64,000 bases of DNA from Azolla caroliniana. Taxonomy: Eukaryota; Polypodiophyta. Each line of letters begins with the position of its first letter. Position 1 is the first letter of the stretch. A program made the translations under genes and the position numbers. The stretch lies in assembly GCA_043228905.1 (NCBI GenBank), contig JBHGNT010000018.1, positions 8,556,001 to 8,620,000 of the forward strand. The letters are read 5' to 3'. Below, piece after piece: positions 9,289 through 21,057 of this stretch. Under the pieces are notes generated by a model that saw only the letters and a list, made by a program, of their open reading frames with translations, was not told the DNA's origin and made no database searches.

Positions 9289-9644
9289 GGAACGGGGAAA
9301 CCATACACATCGATACATGTATAGCCCATCCCGTTATCGACCATTCGAACCATTGCTTCCACATTGCAATGTGAGATGGGGTGTTGGGGCACATGTGATG
9401 AGAGTGACCAGTTATGCATACTCTGCCCTAAACAAGTTCGAGAGTCTGAGTATGCTCTGCCTTTTATCATATTCGACCATGATTTCCACATCCCTTTGAC
9501 CGAGCCCAATCCTTCCACGAATTTCTCTCACAACCACAATGTGCACTCTCGATTGCAACATTCATTGGTAAAGTTCTTGAACATCGAGAGTTGCTACTCA
9601 CTTTCACACGTATCACATGAAATGTAATATTTTTTATGTCCCCT
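9285..9644. other. Unassigned stretch with short open frames on both strands
   Basis: An 87-codon + frame (9364-9627) has a Cys-rich start (CEMGCWGTCDESDQLCILC) but no family I recognise. A minus frame of similar size overlaps it. I cannot show that either is coding. Confidence 0.3.
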
Positions 9645-10051
9645 TGTTACGGGCATGACCATATAATATCGTGTGCTAAGATTGTACCGTAGTATTCTAT
9701 ACACGTGGATAAAATGTGAGGGTTCAGAAGAAGGGAAGGATTACTTTTAATCCTTGGGATTGAGACAACCCATTCAGGCCAAGTGTGAACTTGCCTAAGG
9801 GCCTTAGGTCTGGCTACAAATATGAGGCCTAGCTACCCTCATTTGACATCTCTTGACTATGTCGAGACTCTGAACTCGTGGTGATCAAACTATTGTAGCG
9901 AGTGTGCCAGTACCAGGTACGAGTCGATGTCATGATGGTAGTATGGGACACCGATCACGGCTCGATTCTGTCTCAATCCCTTCGCTCGGCGGTGGTCAAG
10001 TGGATCGACACCCTTCTTTCTCTCTTTCCTTTCTTTTGTATGTAATATATA
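9645..10051 (+). mobile_element. 5' LTR (3'-truncated) of an internally deleted gypsy element
   Basis: It begins TGTTACGGGCATGACC and aligns with the LTR at 10566-11016 up to about 10050, where it is fused to integrase coding sequence. The last 50 bp of the LTR, the primer-binding site, gag and most of pol are missing. The flank before it (CCCCT) nearly matches the flank after 11016 (CCCCC), a probable target-site duplication. Confidence 0.8.
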
Positions 10052-10563
10052 CAGTTGCAAGCATACATCGCTGGGATATAGTCCTTTAGGTTGATGTATG
10101 CTTTTCCACCACGAGCCCTAATTGATGTTAATATACATCATGATCAGTTGCGAAGTACATAAAACTTTCTTCGGGATATGCAATATATGTTGCATATTGC
10201 ACGAGATAATATAAAAACAACTCAAGATAGAGCGCGTTTTTTTTTTTATGACGATCATAAATTATAGGCAACCTCGTGTATTCAAAACCCTGGACAGAAG
10301 GTAGTTTTACATGTACCTCACAATTCTAAGTCATTGTCTACGGGTAAATGCACTAAGTTAGCCCCACGGTTTTGAGGACTTTTTACAGTCCTCAAACACA
10401 TTGGTTCTAAAATGAAAGAATTGCATTCTAAAATAATTTGGGAATTTAAAATTAAATGGATGGATAAGTCTATAAGAGATTCCACACAAGAACACAAAAA
10501 TACCATTAGAACTAGATTCCTTAACTTTTCATCGCAAGAGTGCAATGTTTTAAACACGGGGAG
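10052..10563 (+). pseudogene. Gypsy integrase C-terminus and chromodomain remnant
   Basis: With frameshifts it follows residues 1256-1467 of the element B polyprotein: MYAFPPRALIDVNIH, NFLRDMQYMLHIARDN, TTQDRARF, KCTKLAPRF, then [11 protein letters not shown] and SSQECNVL, the last matching QECNLLK of element B. Several stops are present. It ends at a purine-rich GGGGAGTA before the 3' LTR. Confidence 0.75.
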
Positions 10564-10565
10564 TA

Positions 10566-11016
10566 TGTTACGGGCATGGCCATATAATATCCCATAGTAA
10601 GATTGTATCGTAGTATTCTATATACGTGGATAGAGTGTGAGGGTTAAATGAGAGTGTAAAGAAGGAAAGAATTACTTTTAATCCTTGGGATTGAGACAAC
10701 CCATTAAGATCAAGTGCGAACTTGCTTGGGAGTCTTTGTTCCAGCAATAAATATGAGGCCTAACTACCCTCATTTGACATCTCTTGACTACGTCGAGACT
10801 CTGAACTCGAGGTGATCAAACTATTGTAGCGAGTGTGCCAATACCAGGTACGACTCGATGCCATGACAGTCGTATGGGATGCACATCAAGGCTCGAGCCC
10901 GTCTCGATCCCTTCGCTCGGGGCTTTTCGGGTGGATCAACACCCTTCTTTCTCTCTTTTCTTTTCTATCTAATATATATCCTTATTTCATGCTTACATTA
11001 GGATCTAACTCTAACA
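10566..11016 (+). mobile_element. 3' LTR (451 bp) of the internally deleted gypsy element
   Basis: TGTTACGGGC...CTCTAACA with related copies at 9645 and 36997. The promoter core AATATGAGGCCTAACTACCC is shared with the element B LTR (on its minus strand, ATGAGGCTTAGCTACCCTCA), so the two families belong together. Confidence 0.85.
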
Positions 11017-11039
11017 CCCCCACTATGTCATAAGGTAAA

Positions 11040-11640
11040 ACAAAGTCCATCCATGGAGGAAACAAACATCAAGGGGGTAGATATTGCCAAAACATTTTGC
11101 CATTTCTCTCCACAAAGACAAACAAATCCTTCCGCTTGCCTTTAAAGGATCGTTGTTTAAAAAAAATGGTATCTTCATTACCAATGAAGGAGTCATATTG
11201 ACCTTTTAAATTTGAAATAAGCATCAATCAATTTTCCTTCACACAATGAACAGGATTCTACTTTATTTGCTGAAACACATTTTTTCATCTAGCTATCCAT
11301 ATATTCCACAAAATTACTGATGATATTGTAGCCCATACTGTGGCATCTACATTCAACCGATTTCAGCCTGAATATGGTACGTGGTGAATTTGCCTTGCCC
11401 TAGTTGGAAGCGTAAATAATATTTTAATACCTTTCATAATATTTACATCCATCCAAAACACATTTCCCCATATAATCACATTAGGTCCATATGCAACATT
11501 AATGAGGCGCAACATACGTTTCCAAACAGAACTTCCAATTACAACCATACAATGATGTTTGACCCCACAAATGCCAATCAACCCACGATCACTAGCTCTT
11601 CACTTTGTAGAGGAATGTTGGCCAGAGTATGATACGGTGG
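11040..11640 (-). pseudogene. Possible LINE ORF2 C-terminal remnant
   Basis: On the minus strand, degenerate frames give WATISSVILWNIWIAR followed by KNVFQQIK, and upstream an ICGVKHHCMV stretch. These recall the region after RT in plant LINEs. Several stops, no RT core. Weak. Confidence 0.3.
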
Positions 11641-11769
11641 ATAAATGTGGACAAGGATGAGTCGGATATTATTAGAGTATAATTATTAGTTAGAAATATG
11701 ATAGGAACTGATGGATCTGGAATAGTTGTACCGATCTAGATCCGGACCTATTGATAGCCTGTAGCTAGT

Positions 11770-13200
11770 AACGCACGCATCGCAGAGTTGGAAGCTCACG
11801 CGACTACGGCGCAACACGCAACCCCGCCACCGAACCATGTCATCGACGCTCTAAAAGAAGAAATCGAGGCTCAGACCACCATCGCTTCAAAAGCAAAAAG
11901 GGTCATGCAGCTAGTAGAATCCGAAATTGACCATCTTCGAGCATAACTACGCCAATCCTCCGACAGAGAAAAGGAGATACAGGCTACCGGACGGAAGGCC
12001 GTAAAAACTCTTGAAGAGAAATTAGCTATGGAGGTAGCTCAACACATCCGGACAAAGGATGACAATGCACAATTACGAGAGGACGCGAAGAGAGCGGAGG
12101 CGGTAATCGCAGGACTTCAGACCTTATTAGGAAAAAAGAAGGTATGGTTTGATGAGCAGTTGGTGATCGAACAAGACAGAAGACATCAGCTCGAAATCCG
12201 CCTAAACAATCAAATCGGGAGATTAGAAGAACTGCATGCAAAGGAATCCCAACTATGGGTGGGCCTGAAGGCCACGTATGAGGAAGCGGCAGCCATTAAA
12301 CAGCAGGAAATCGCAAATCTCCAGAAGTCGATGGAAGACGCACGCAACCGCTGCCAAGCCATCAAGGATAACGTGCACATCCTTCTCCAAACAAACCGGG
12401 AAAGGTTCACAGTGCAATTGAAAACGGCGCTGGACAAAATATGGATGGCGTGGGCAACCCAAGCTGCGGAATTGCACGCGTATCGGGCGGATTGGGAGAA
12501 CCGGCGGAAAGACGGCCGAGGTTTTTATAAACTAAATGAGGAGAGCATTGCGACTGTACGGGAGGACCTAGCGCAAGACTATCGTGTGCTAGCAGACCAA
12601 CACTCCAAAGAATTCGCACATCTCTTAGATGATTTTGGTGAAAGTCAGGAGGAGCTATTTCATCAGATCACACAAGCCGGCAACACGCGCACAAACGAGG
12701 AACCCAACGCAACACCAATTCCGGTCACAACCGAAGAAGAGGAACCTCACGCCCAATCACCAGAGATGACAACGGGGGAGAATAGCAAGGACCAGCGAGC
12801 GGAGTTCCCCACAGGACCAGACAGTGAAACCATTACCCAACAAGAGGTCCAGCCGCACGAGCCCAAACCATCATCAAACCACGCGGAAAATAGTGCTGAC
12901 CAGGAGGAATCTCCACCCCACTCTCAGGAACATACAAAAACGGCGAACACCGCGGAGGACGTAAGAATGGAGGCTGAGCTGCAACCAACTGCAAGCACGC
13001 CAATGGCGGAGCCCAACCCGCTAACTCAAGAAGAGCCCACCGTACCCGAACCACTCGCACACGGTGACGGCGACACCGGGAGAAACCAGGCCGACCAAGC
13101 AGAGAAGCCGCACCACGATGCACCGACGGGGCCTACATCACCTCCAGACGAGGACACCACAACAGAGTCGAACATCCGGGCCATTTTGGAAGAAGATTAA
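11770..13200 (+). pseudogene. Coiled-coil protein with acidic, Pro/Glu-rich tail; unrecognised
   Basis: The frame is open from about 11770 and broken once, by TAA at 11944, before the Met at 12028; the intact part is 390 residues. Residues 1-210 are mostly helical with heptad-like spacing (AVIAGLQTLLG, LEIRLNNQIGRLEELHAKES, EIANLQKSMEDARNRCQAIK), suggesting a long coiled coil. Residues 220-390 are low-complexity and rich in Glu, Pro, Thr and Gln. I see no zinc knuckle, protease or enzyme motif. The last 230 bp are duplicated at 14638-14865. It could be a structural ORF of an LTR element or a captured host gene; I cannot decide. Confidence 0.5.
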
Positions 13201-13217
13201 CAGGATGAGTCCGACGT
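12988..13217 (+). repeat. Left copy of a 230-bp direct repeat (C-terminus of coiled-coil ORF)
   Basis: Matches 14638-14865 at over 90 percent, starting ACTGCAAGCACGCCAA and ending at GTCCGACGT. The left copy stops exactly where the mini-element LTR starts (13218). Confidence 0.9.
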
Positions 13218-13463
13218 TGTCGCGAAGATGCGTGTGCGAGCGTGCTTCGCTTGAGAGGGACCACCGGGGTCTTGGACCAAGGAGGATGTCCGTCAAGGTA
13301 TTGAGAAGAGGACGATGCGAATGTAAGATTGGAGGAAGACCTATTGCACTTGAGAAGATTGAAGATTGTACACTTTGAGAAGTAGATAAATAATTACAAG
13401 ATAGATGCGAAGATGAAGAAATAGAAGCTTATATTATTGATGGTGATGAGGATGGTCATATCA
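13218..13463 (-). mobile_element. 3' LTR-like end of a gag-only mini-element
   Basis: TGTCGCGAAGATGCGT and ACCGGGGTCTTGGACC recall the LTR at 13977 (TGTCGTGAAGATCCGT, CCGGGGTTCTGGACC), but the rest has diverged or been deleted. It borders a G-rich tract (13468-13480) that serves as polypurine tract on the minus strand. Confidence 0.45.
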
Positions 13464-13935
13464 TATTGAGCCCCCCCAATCTTCGATCCCGGTCCGAGAG
13501 TTGAGCGAATCGATACTCAAACTCAACAAATGTATGCATAGCACTCTGGTGGGTCATTCTCGATGACACCCTTTTGTGAAACTCATACATACCTCGTCCC
13601 TTTTGCTCTTCGTAACCATATGACTCTCGTAAAGCTTCTTTGAAGGACACCCACGAATCGTGAGTTTTTTGAATCTCTTTAATCTCTTCGAAGATCGGTT
13701 CGGCCACCACTCGACAAAAGTACTCCAGCCTCATTTCTTCCTCCACTCCTCTTGAATCCATTTCAGCATTGTAGGCCTTTAGAAATATTTGGACTTCGCC
13801 TCCATCGAAAAACCCGACTCTCTTGATCATGCTTTCGACGGCTTGTTGGGCTGCATCTCGTGTTTTCCCTTCTCTTGAAAACTCCATCATCATCTTTGAC
13901 ATTGCCTTCATTAGATATACCTCGTCCATCTTCAT
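13464..13935 (-). pseudogene. Truncated gag of a gypsy element related to the 3296-5500 gag
   Basis: The ORF spans 13456-13935, 159 residues. It follows the first 150 residues of the 734-residue gag: a Met/Glu-rich start, FFDGGEVQIFLKAYNAEMDSR against FDGRNVTKFLDVYKREMNQR, and FEYRFAQLSDRD against FDQMFSRLPNTD. The frame runs straight into the polypurine tract (codons for RRLGGLNMI), so zinc knuckle, protease and pol have been deleted cleanly. The element could move only in trans. Confidence 0.75.
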
Positions 13936-13950
13936 CCTCCCCTACCGCTC

Positions 13951-13968
13951 TTCACGTCTAGTTCACCA
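13951..13968 (-). other. Primer-binding-site-like motif of the mini-element
   Basis: The minus strand reads TGGTGAACTAGACGTGAA, two bases different from the motif at 5536 and 54689, and lies just inside the LTR end. Confidence 0.55.
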
Positions 13969-13976
13969 AAAATTTA

Positions 13977-14637
13977 TGTCGTGAAGATCCGTAACTACGC
14001 ACGGTTCGTGAGGCGGAACCGCCGGGGTTCTGGACCGGAAGGATTCAAAGTCGGTACAAGCTTTGGCGCAAGCTTTAGCGAGAAAGTACTTAAGATAGAT
14101 TGGGAAAGAGAGAAGTTGAGATTACACGATTGAGAGAGATTGATTGAACTTTTAACTTTAGATTTAAGAAATAAGTTACACGATCAATTTGATAACGAAT
14201 TTCCTCTTCTTAATTTTCATCAAAAAAACGTGTTTTTTCTCCTCCCCCTTCCTTCTTTTATAGATGCTCTCATGCATATGATGCATGTGAGGGTACAAGA
14301 CATGCATAAATTGCATGTTTGCCATTTGGCGCTTATGTGTTACAAGTGGTGCATGATAACCATGTCACTCATTTTAGCTCTCATGTATGAGAATTTACAT
14401 GCAAAAGTACAATGATAGAAATATAATTTCAACTAAATAGCATGGCTTAATGGTAAGCCAATTGATTCCTAACTTGGAGGTGCAAGGTTCGAATCCTTAC
14501 TTGCCCTCCTTGTATATGTATATATATTTATTTATCTAGTTGCCGGACGCCGGTTCATCGGATGTCGTCGGATACCGGTGCCTCGCCGAATGTCGTCGTC
14601 TCACCGGCGACGGCATCAACATCCGATGCCGTCGGTT
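13977..14637 (-). mobile_element. 5' LTR of the gag-only mini-element
   Basis: Aligns along most of its length with the LTR at 5562-6190, including the CTATAAAAGAAGG box on the minus strand (about 14258), the palindromic TGCATATGATGCATG region, the tRNA-like module and the GC-rich tail. The outer border next to the right 230-bp repeat is approximate. Confidence 0.65.
14441..14510 (+). other. tRNA-like A-box/B-box module in LTR U3
   Basis: TGGCTTAATGGTAAGCC with GGTTCGAATCC (14486-14496) as B box; the T-arm stem AAGG/CCTT pairs perfectly here. Antisense to the mini-element. Confidence 0.7.
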
Positions 14638-14865
14638 ACTGCAAGCACGCCAACGGCGAGCCCAACCCGCTAACTCAAGAAGAGCCCACCGTACCCGAAC
14701 CACCCGCACACGGCGACGGCGACACCGGGAGAAACCAGGCCGACCAAGCAGAGGAGCTGCACCACGATGCACCGACGGGGCCTACATCACCTCCGGACGA
14801 GGACACACAACAGAGCCGAACATCCGGGCCATTTTGGAAGAAGATTAACAGGATGGGTCCGACGT
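14638..14865 (+). repeat. Right copy of the 230-bp direct repeat
   Basis: Second copy of the coiled-coil ORF end. One base is missing relative to 12988-13217 in GGACAC-ACAACAG, so the frame is shifted. Unlike the left copy it continues into its own 3' flank (GTGCAAAGGCACTGTCCC). Confidence 0.9.
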
Positions 14866-15340
14866 GCAAAGGCACTGTCCCACATGCGTGCCAAGTGTTG
14901 TCCGCCGGAATAGTAACCAACAGACAAAAGCGTAGGAATAAGAAACTATATAAGAGCATAACGCATGTAACGGTTAACACAGGAAGCGTGAACAGCTAAT
15001 TAGACCCTGCATATATAAAGGGCAGAAAACCTCTTATGGAGGTGCGTGTAATTTAGGAATATAAAGAACGCCTGATAATAGAATTCTATCTTCTCTGATT
15101 TTCTGTGTATAGCTACGGCTAGTTCAGTGTCGGTGTCTTGGATACTTAAGCGTGGTAGTACGTAAGTGTAACCCTTGATAGGGATTTGGTTGTAGCCGTC
15201 TTCCCTTATACGCGGAGAGGTTACAAGGGTTCTCCCCTTACGCATTACGCTTAAACCCCTGTTCATTGTTCCACACCCACCTTGAGGTCTAGGTCGAAGC
15301 ACTGACCACGGATCGTGTTCCTAAACGGCAACACCGCAAC
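14866..15340 (+). mobile_element. Possible LTR or 3' region of the coiled-coil element
   Basis: Two TATA boxes (CTATATAAGAGC about 14949, CATATATAAAGGGC about 15009) are followed by U/C-rich text and a possible end GCAACACCGCAACA. This fits an LTR promoter and R/U5 downstream of the repeated ORF end, but there is no second copy to prove it. Confidence 0.35.
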
Positions 15341-15419
15341 ACAAACTAGCCTCATTGTCCTTTGTTTTTATCATAGACAATGTGACGCCTATTTGCTTCT
15401 TCATTGCCCAATAATATAT

Positions 15420-16045
15420 TCGAAACGCATTGTTTCCCCCGTAATCAGCACTTTGATCATTTCCCTAAGAACAATTTCTTGAACATCTAATTTAACACCT
15501 TAAATTCAATATAACAATCGCAAACTCATAAATCACATTACAAATTTGTAATCTTTGTCAATGAACTAACCCTAATTGCAAAGGACTTCCCTTGATAATG
15601 AAATCCATGAATAAATTTTGTGTTTCTTAATCTCAAATACAACCTCTACATATTAAAAGGCAATAAGCCCTACCATGTTTTATGATTACAAGCCTCTTGA
15701 TGTTATCATATTTCATCACCAATCATTCAACGAAAAAACTTCATTTTGATCATCATTGAGGTAAGCTAAGGTGTTCAGGAGAATTGGTGAACATTCCGAA
15801 TTGTTTTGAAGTCAATGTGGGCAAAGCATTCAATTCCATTTCATGAGATTGACTCTTTCTTCTTCTTTTGGTAAGTAGTTGTCATAAGGAAAGTTTTTGT
15901 TTGTTAACGACTCTTTTATAAGGAAATTTAGGCTCTACATTAGCAAAAGAAATTGTTGATAAAACAAAAACAAATGGATCTTCTTAAGTGGTAATTCAGA
16001 AGTTAGTGGTTGTGTAGTTAATGGAGTCGATGGATTGGTTGTTGA
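15420..16045 (+). repeat. Left arm of a large diverged inverted repeat
   Basis: Segments in order (GCATTGTTTCCCCC, ATTTCATCACCAAT, GACTCTTTCTTC-TTTTGGTA, TTGATAAAACAAAAAC) recur in reverse complement at 29935-30770. Part of it (15775-15960) also recurs directly at 31240-31430, just upstream of the host gene. Confidence 0.7.
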
Positions 16046-16175
16046 AGTCATTAACTTAATGTAATATAGTCAAGTTTTGGTGAGAGTGTGAAAGCTAGCT
16101 CTTCAATGCAAAAAGAGGATGTTAATAAAAGGAAAAACAAAAGAGTCTGCTCAAGTTATAATTAAAGAGCGTGTA
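16038..16175 (+). repeat. First part of a 264-bp tandem unit split by element B
   Basis: GTTGTTGAAGTCATTAAC...TTAAAGAGC continues at 29085-29210 once element B and one TSD are removed. A second copy follows at 29211-29494. Confidence 0.7.
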
Positions 16176-16646
16176 TGTTAAGAGTCTATTACTAATCAAT
16201 AGACCAAATCAAGTAAAAAGGAAGAAAATAGATTGGATAGAAGAACCCGTTCCACCCGACCACCCCCGAGCTATGATCTAGACATAGCCAACCTACCACC
16301 GACGTCCCATACCGCCGAATATTAGGATGACTAATACCTTGGAAGAGATAAACACGATCGTCGAGACGAAAGCCTAGCCCGCACCACCGGTGTCTACGAC
16401 AGCAGCCTTCCGACGTGATCCCTATGAGGGTAGCTAAGCCTCATATTTATACCTTTTCCTAGGCCCCTTGAATAGATGTGCCTTTCTAAAAGGCTCTCTA
16501 TTCATTGGTTGTCTAAATCATGATAGTGCATGCACATATCATTCATTCTATCCAATCATTAGTCCCCTTTTTAATAATAGTGAACATACCCTTCACTAAT
16601 GTAAATATTAGTGACCTACCCTCACCAACGTTATGTGTACATAACA
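16176..16646 (-). mobile_element. 3' LTR of element B
   Basis: 471 bp, TGTTAAGAG...ATAACA as read on +. On the minus strand GGTATAAATATGAGG (about 16455-16470) is the TATA region. Confidence 0.95.
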
Positions 16647-16653
16647 TACTCCC

Positions 16654-19600
16654 CTACTTCAAAAGATTGCACTCTTGCAATATAAAGTGAGGAAATTGTG
16701 CCTTAAGCGAATGCTCGCGTTCCCATGTGGCATCATCAATAGGTTTATCCATCCATTTGATCTTGAATAGCCGAATCTCTTTAGAACGTAAACGTTTAGT
16801 ACGAGAATCAAGAATTCGTTCAGGAACATGAGGTTTGTAAGAAAAATCCTCTAATGTTACAAGATCTTGGATTGTGATGGTGTTATCACCAGAGCCTAAA
16901 AATGGTTTTAGACGACTGACGTGAAAAACAGGATGAATACCAACGTTACGAGGTAAGGCAAGGTGATAAGCAGATGACCCAACTCGCTTAAGGATTTCAA
17001 ATGGGCCACAATATCGTGGGGCTAACTTAGCGCACTTGCCCGTAGATAATGACGTAGAATCAGTCGGGACACGCAAAAAAACTTTTTGACCAATAGTAAA
17101 TGCACGAGGACGTCTATCCTGATCAGCATAAAATCGAGCACGATCTTGAGCTGTCTTGACATTTTCTTTGGCAATATGCAACATTTGGTTCATGTCTTGC
17201 AAAAAATTGCGTGTACTGTCTAATGTATCACGATGAATCGTGACATCAACTGGGGCACGTGGCTGAAAACCATACATCAACATAAAAGGACTATATCCAG
17301 TGGATGTATGTTTAGAGCTATTATAGGCAAATTCTAAGATAGGAAGGTATTGCTCCCACTTAGAAGGGGTTTTTGCTACATAAGCTCGAAGCATGTCCTC
17401 AATAATTTGATTAACTCGTTCAGTTTGTCCATCAGACTGAGGATGATCTGCGGAACTCATGCTCAACGTAGTTTCTAGTTTCTTAAAGACCTGAGTCCAA
17501 AAGTCACTAGTAAACTTGGAATCTCGATCACTAACAATATCCATCGGTAATCCATAAAAACGAAATAACTCATCAACAAATTGATAAGCCAACTGTTGAG
17601 CGGTTACCGTGGTTTTTGTAGGAATAAATCTAGCTAATTTTGTTAGCCTGTCAACGACAACCCATATGGCATCATGACCCCTCTGTGTACGAGGTAAACT
17701 AACAATAAAATCCATCGAGATACTTTCCCATTTATTGTTGGGAATATCTAAGGGATGTAAAAGACCAGCAGCTTTAAGTCGTTCCGACTTATTAATCTGA
17801 CATTGTAAGCATTGAGTTACGTATTTATGCACGTCAGAGCGCATCTTAGGCCAGAAAAAAGTACACGAGATGAGAACGAGTGTGCGTTGTATTCCAGGAT
17901 GACCAGCAGATGGTGCATCATGACATTCATGAAAAAATTTCTGTTTAACATTTGGTAAATCTGGAACACAGACCTTTCCACTACGGTAGAGCAAACCGTT
18001 TGTAATGTGAAAGGTCGCCTTCGAGGGTAGGGTGCTAGTATCGGCATCTAAACCAGATTCGGCTTTCGTCCAGTATTTTGAGAAATAACTGTCATCAAGG
18101 TATTTCCCTCGAAGGTGATCTAAAAGATCAGATTTTATTTCCGTGAAGCTAAGCATGTTAACTTCTTTAATGCGACTAAGAGCATCAGCAACGGTGTTCA
18201 TAGAACCCTTGCGATATCGTATGGAAAAATCAAAATCTTGTATAAGGTCAGCCCAACGGCCTTTACGACCAACAAGATCGGGCTGGTCACAAAAATACTT
18301 TAATGATTGATGGTCTGTTGTAACCACAAATTTATTTCCATAGAGATAGTGCCTCCATGTTTTAAGTGCGTGTATCACCGCAAACAACTCTTTCTCTTGA
18401 ACCGAATACCGAGATTGAGCAGCATCAAGCTTCTTACTTTCAAAAGCAATAGGGTGACCACCTTGATAAAGAACGGCACCAATAGCATAATCACTAGCAT
18501 CGGTTTCAATTGAGAAAGGCTTAGAAGGGTCTGGTAATAGAAGAGTGGGAGCCTGACACACATGCTCCTTGAGTGTCTCAAATGATTTGTCAAGTTGTTC
18601 ATTCCATGAAATTGGTTTGACAGACTTACGTGGATGACCTTTTAAAAGGTCAGTTAATGGCGTAGTCAATTTGGAATAGTTACGAATTGATTTTCGTAAA
18701 AATCCAACAAACCCTAAGAATGATCTAAGTTCACGAATATTACGAGGAATGGGCCAAAGTTTAACCTTTTCAATACGAGAAGGTTCAATTTCAACGCCAT
18801 TTTTTGTAATTAAATGACCTAGGTACACAATAGATTTTTGGAAGAAGTCACATTTTGAATGTTTTGCATAGAAAGAGTTGTCACGCAACTTTCGCAAAAC
18901 AAATCGAACATGTTGAACATGATCTTGCAAGGTACGGCTATATATCAAAATATCATCCAAGAAGACGACAACAAAATCACCGAGTTGATCTCGGAAAACA
19001 TCATTCATCACTTGTTGGAATGTGGCTGGAGCATTAGTCAACCCAAATGGCATGACTAAAAACTCATAATGGCCATAGCGCGTACGAAAAGCGGTTTTAG
19101 GAATATCATCCTCGGCGATGCGAATCTGATGATAACCAGTTCGTAAGTCAATTTTCGTAAAATATCGAGCCCCGTGCAAACGATCAATCAAATCATCGGC
19201 ACGAGGTAATGGATATGCATTCTTAATTGTCATTTTATTCAAACGGCGATAATTGATACACATTCGCCACGAACCTTCCTTCTTCTTGACTAATAGAACT
19301 GGCGCACCCCAAGGTGATTTACTATACCTAATGTGGCCCATACTCAAGTATTCCTTAAGTTGTTTAGCGATCTCATCCTCTTCTAATCGACTAAGGCGGT
19401 AAGGTGGAATGCTCACAGGAGCAGCCCCAGGGATGAGTTCAATTTGATGGTCCACATTACGTTTAGGTGGTAAAGTAAGCGGTAATTCAGTAGGAAACAC
19501 ATCTTGAAAATCCTCTAAAATAGAGTCGAGTAATCGTTGCTCAAAATGTGGTAATTGTGTGGCGTCAATATTAAAATAATAAAATTGAACCGCAGGATCA

Positions 19601-21057
19601 ATTACACACGAATAAATTAATGAACTAGAATACTCACTTAAAGATTTAGAAGACACAAGTGAATGAGAAGGAAGTTTGGAACATTGAATAAAATGTTTAC
19701 AATTATTAAGTTCAAATGTGATTGAGTGATTAACCCAATCAATGGACAAAGAAGGGTTTTTATTAAAAAACCAAGGATATCCTAAAATGACATCTGCGGA
19801 TTGTAATTTCATAACATGAAAGTCAAGCTTCTCCAAATAAGTATCTATTTGAATTGGCAGTTGACAAACAATGCCACTGATGTATTGAACGTTTCCATTT
19901 GCCATGTGAACTTGATAGATATGATCACTTGCGTTTATGTGGAGCTCCATTTGCTGCACAAAGTGATCATTAAGAAAATTGTGAGAACTACCGGAATCAA
20001 ACAAGAAATGTGCTTGTGTTCCATTGATATATCCGACTGCTCGGAGTAAATCATTAGGTCCAAGTAAATGTGAAGGAAAAGTGCATTCACATAAACTTAA
20101 GTGATTGGTATGAACTTCAACAATATCAAAAGACTTACCTGTGTGACTCGTAGATTTGTCTTGAGGAGGGGTGTTCATTGACTTCCTCTCAAGACGACGA
20201 CAGGTATCCTTTGTGTGGCCCCGCTTCTTGCAATATGCACAGAAGAGGTTCGGTTTCTTTGAGTCGCGGTCAAGAGTGTCACTGGATTGCTTACGTTTCC
20301 CAATGAACTTGACATTCGGAGTTTTGGCGAACTCAGGTTTATTGTGGTCTTTCTTGGAAGTCCTATGGTATCGCAGCACAATGTTGACGGCTTCCTCGAA
20401 AGTTGTGGGGTCCTTGTCATGGACAATCCAATGATAATCCCCATTGGGAATACCATTCAAAAAACAAGCGACAAACCATTTCTCACCCGTAAGTCCCGAT
20501 TTTTGGATCTGGGTCCGAGCGTGATGCACATAATCCTCGAGAGAGGTAAATGGCTTACTAGACAATGTGAGCAAGTGTTGCGCTTGTTCGGTTTGAGAAG
20601 GTGGCTGCAAGAATTGTTTCTTAAAAACATCAACGAAACCTTCCCAAGTTGTGGGTAAGTTTTTTGCGGTCCTTAGGCCACGCCACCAAGCAGCAGCTCG
20701 GCCACCTAACTCACGACCGACATAACCAATTTTTACTGCATCGGGCTTGGGATGAAGCTCAAAGTGAGACTCCCAACGACCAAGCCAAGTGCTAATGGCC
20801 TCCTCGGTTCTTTCTTTCTTATCTCCCTTGAAAGGCGTGACTACGAAGGAAGGTTCACCTTCTTTCTTGGACTCAATAGTTAATTCTTGGAATTTCTTTT
20901 CCAATGCCATATTGGCCTGTCTCATTTCGGCCAATTGATTCAAGGTAGTAGTGAGCAATTGCTCAATAGTGATCTCAGCTTGTGTGCGAGATGCGGATTG
21001 GGGTTGAGAGGTCTCATTTGGAGAGACCGTTCCAACTGCGTTCAAAACTTGTTCCAT
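16654..21057 (-). CDS. Element B gag-pol polyprotein, intact
   Basis: One frame of 1467 residues. Gag (about 75-240, retrotransposon gag fold with [10 protein letters not shown] and WWRGL), CX2CX4HX4C zinc knuckle 273-286, aspartic protease with DSGSS at 354-358, reverse transcriptase 540-720 (FLDD 699-702), RNase H about 848-960 (Asp853, Glu890), integrase with HHCC zinc site (His1043 or 1046, His1053, Cys1083, Cys1086) and catalytic Asp1116, Asp1177, Glu1213 at the usual D-35-E spacing, GPF motif near 1351, and a C-terminal chromodomain-like region 1412-1460 ([20 protein letters not shown], then DDATWE). All catalytic residues are present, so the product may be active. Gag and pol are fused without frameshift. 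The Met at 21057 is preceded by a leader of about 1.7 kb (C removed). Confidence 0.95.
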   Translation of the reverse strand: MEQVLNAVGTVSPNETSQPQSASRTQAEITIEQLLTTTLNQLAEMRQANMALEKKFQELTIESKKEGEPSFVVTPFKGDKKERTEEAISTWLGRWESHFELHPKPDAVKIGYVGRELGGRAAAWWRGLRTAKNLPTTWEGFVDVFKKQFLQPPSQTEQAQHLLTLSSKPFTSLEDYVHHARTQIQKSGLTGEKWFVACFLNGIPNGDYHWIVHDKDPTTFEEAVNIVLRYHRTSKKDHNKPEFAKTPNVKFIGKRKQSSDTLDRDSKKPNLFCAYCKKRGHTKDTCRRLERKSMNTPPQDKSTSHTGKSFDIVEVHTNHLSLCECTFPSHLLGPNDLLRAVGYINGTQAHFLFDSGSSHNFLNDHFVQQMELHINASDHIYQVHMANGNVQYISGIVCQLPIQIDTYLEKLDFHVMKLQSADVILGYPWFFNKNPSLSIDWVNHSITFELNNCKHFIQCSKLPSHSLVSSKSLSEYSSSLIYSCVIDPAVQFYYFNIDATQLPHFEQRLLDSILEDFQDVFPTELPLTLPPKRNVDHQIELIPGAAPVSIPPYRLSRLEEDEIAKQLKEYLSMGHIRYSKSPWGAPVLLVKKKEGSWRMCINYRRLNKMTIKNAYPLPRADDLIDRLHGARYFTKIDLRTGYHQIRIAEDDIPKTAFRTRYGHYEFLVMPFGLTNAPATFQQVMNDVFRDQLGDFVVVFLDDILIYSRTLQDHVQHVRFVLRKLRDNSFYAKHSKCDFFQKSIVYLGHLITKNGVEIEPSRIEKVKLWPIPRNIRELRSFLGFVGFLRKSIRNYSKLTTPLTDLLKGHPRKSVKPISWNEQLDKSFETLKEHVCQAPTLLLPDPSKPFSIETDASDYAIGAVLYQGGHPIAFESKKLDAAQSRYSVQEKELFAVIHALKTWRHYLYGNKFVVTTDHQSLKYFCDQPDLVGRKGRWADLIQDFDFSIRYRKGSMNTVADALSRIKEVNMLSFTEIKSDLLDHLRGKYLDDSYFSKYWTKAESGLDADTSTLPSKATFHITNGLLYRSGKVCVPDLPNVKQKFFHECHDAPSAGHPGIQRTLVLISCTFFWPKMRSDVHKYVTQCLQCQINKSERLKAAGLLHPLDIPNNKWESISMDFIVSLPRTQRGHDAIWVVVDRLTKLARFIPTKTTVTAQQLAYQFVDELFRFYGLPMDIVSDRDSKFTSDFWTQVFKKLETTLSMSSADHPQSDGQTERVNQIIEDMLRAYVAKTPSKWEQYLPILEFAYNSSKHTSTGYSPFMLMYGFQPRAPVDVTIHRDTLDSTRNFLQDMNQMLHIAKENVKTAQDRARFYADQDRRPRAFTIGQKVFLRVPTDSTSLSTGKCAKLAPRYCGPFEILKRVGSSAYHLALPRNVGIHPVFHVSRLKPFLGSGDNTITIQDLVTLEDFSYKPHVPERILDSRTKRLRSKEIRLFKIKWMDKPIDDATWEREHSLKAQFPHFILQECNLLK

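Noticed and set aside
9645-11016. Cassandra-type TRIM with 5S rRNA promoter
   Set aside because: No 5S motifs in the LTRs, and the internal part is gypsy integrase, so it is a deletion derivative.
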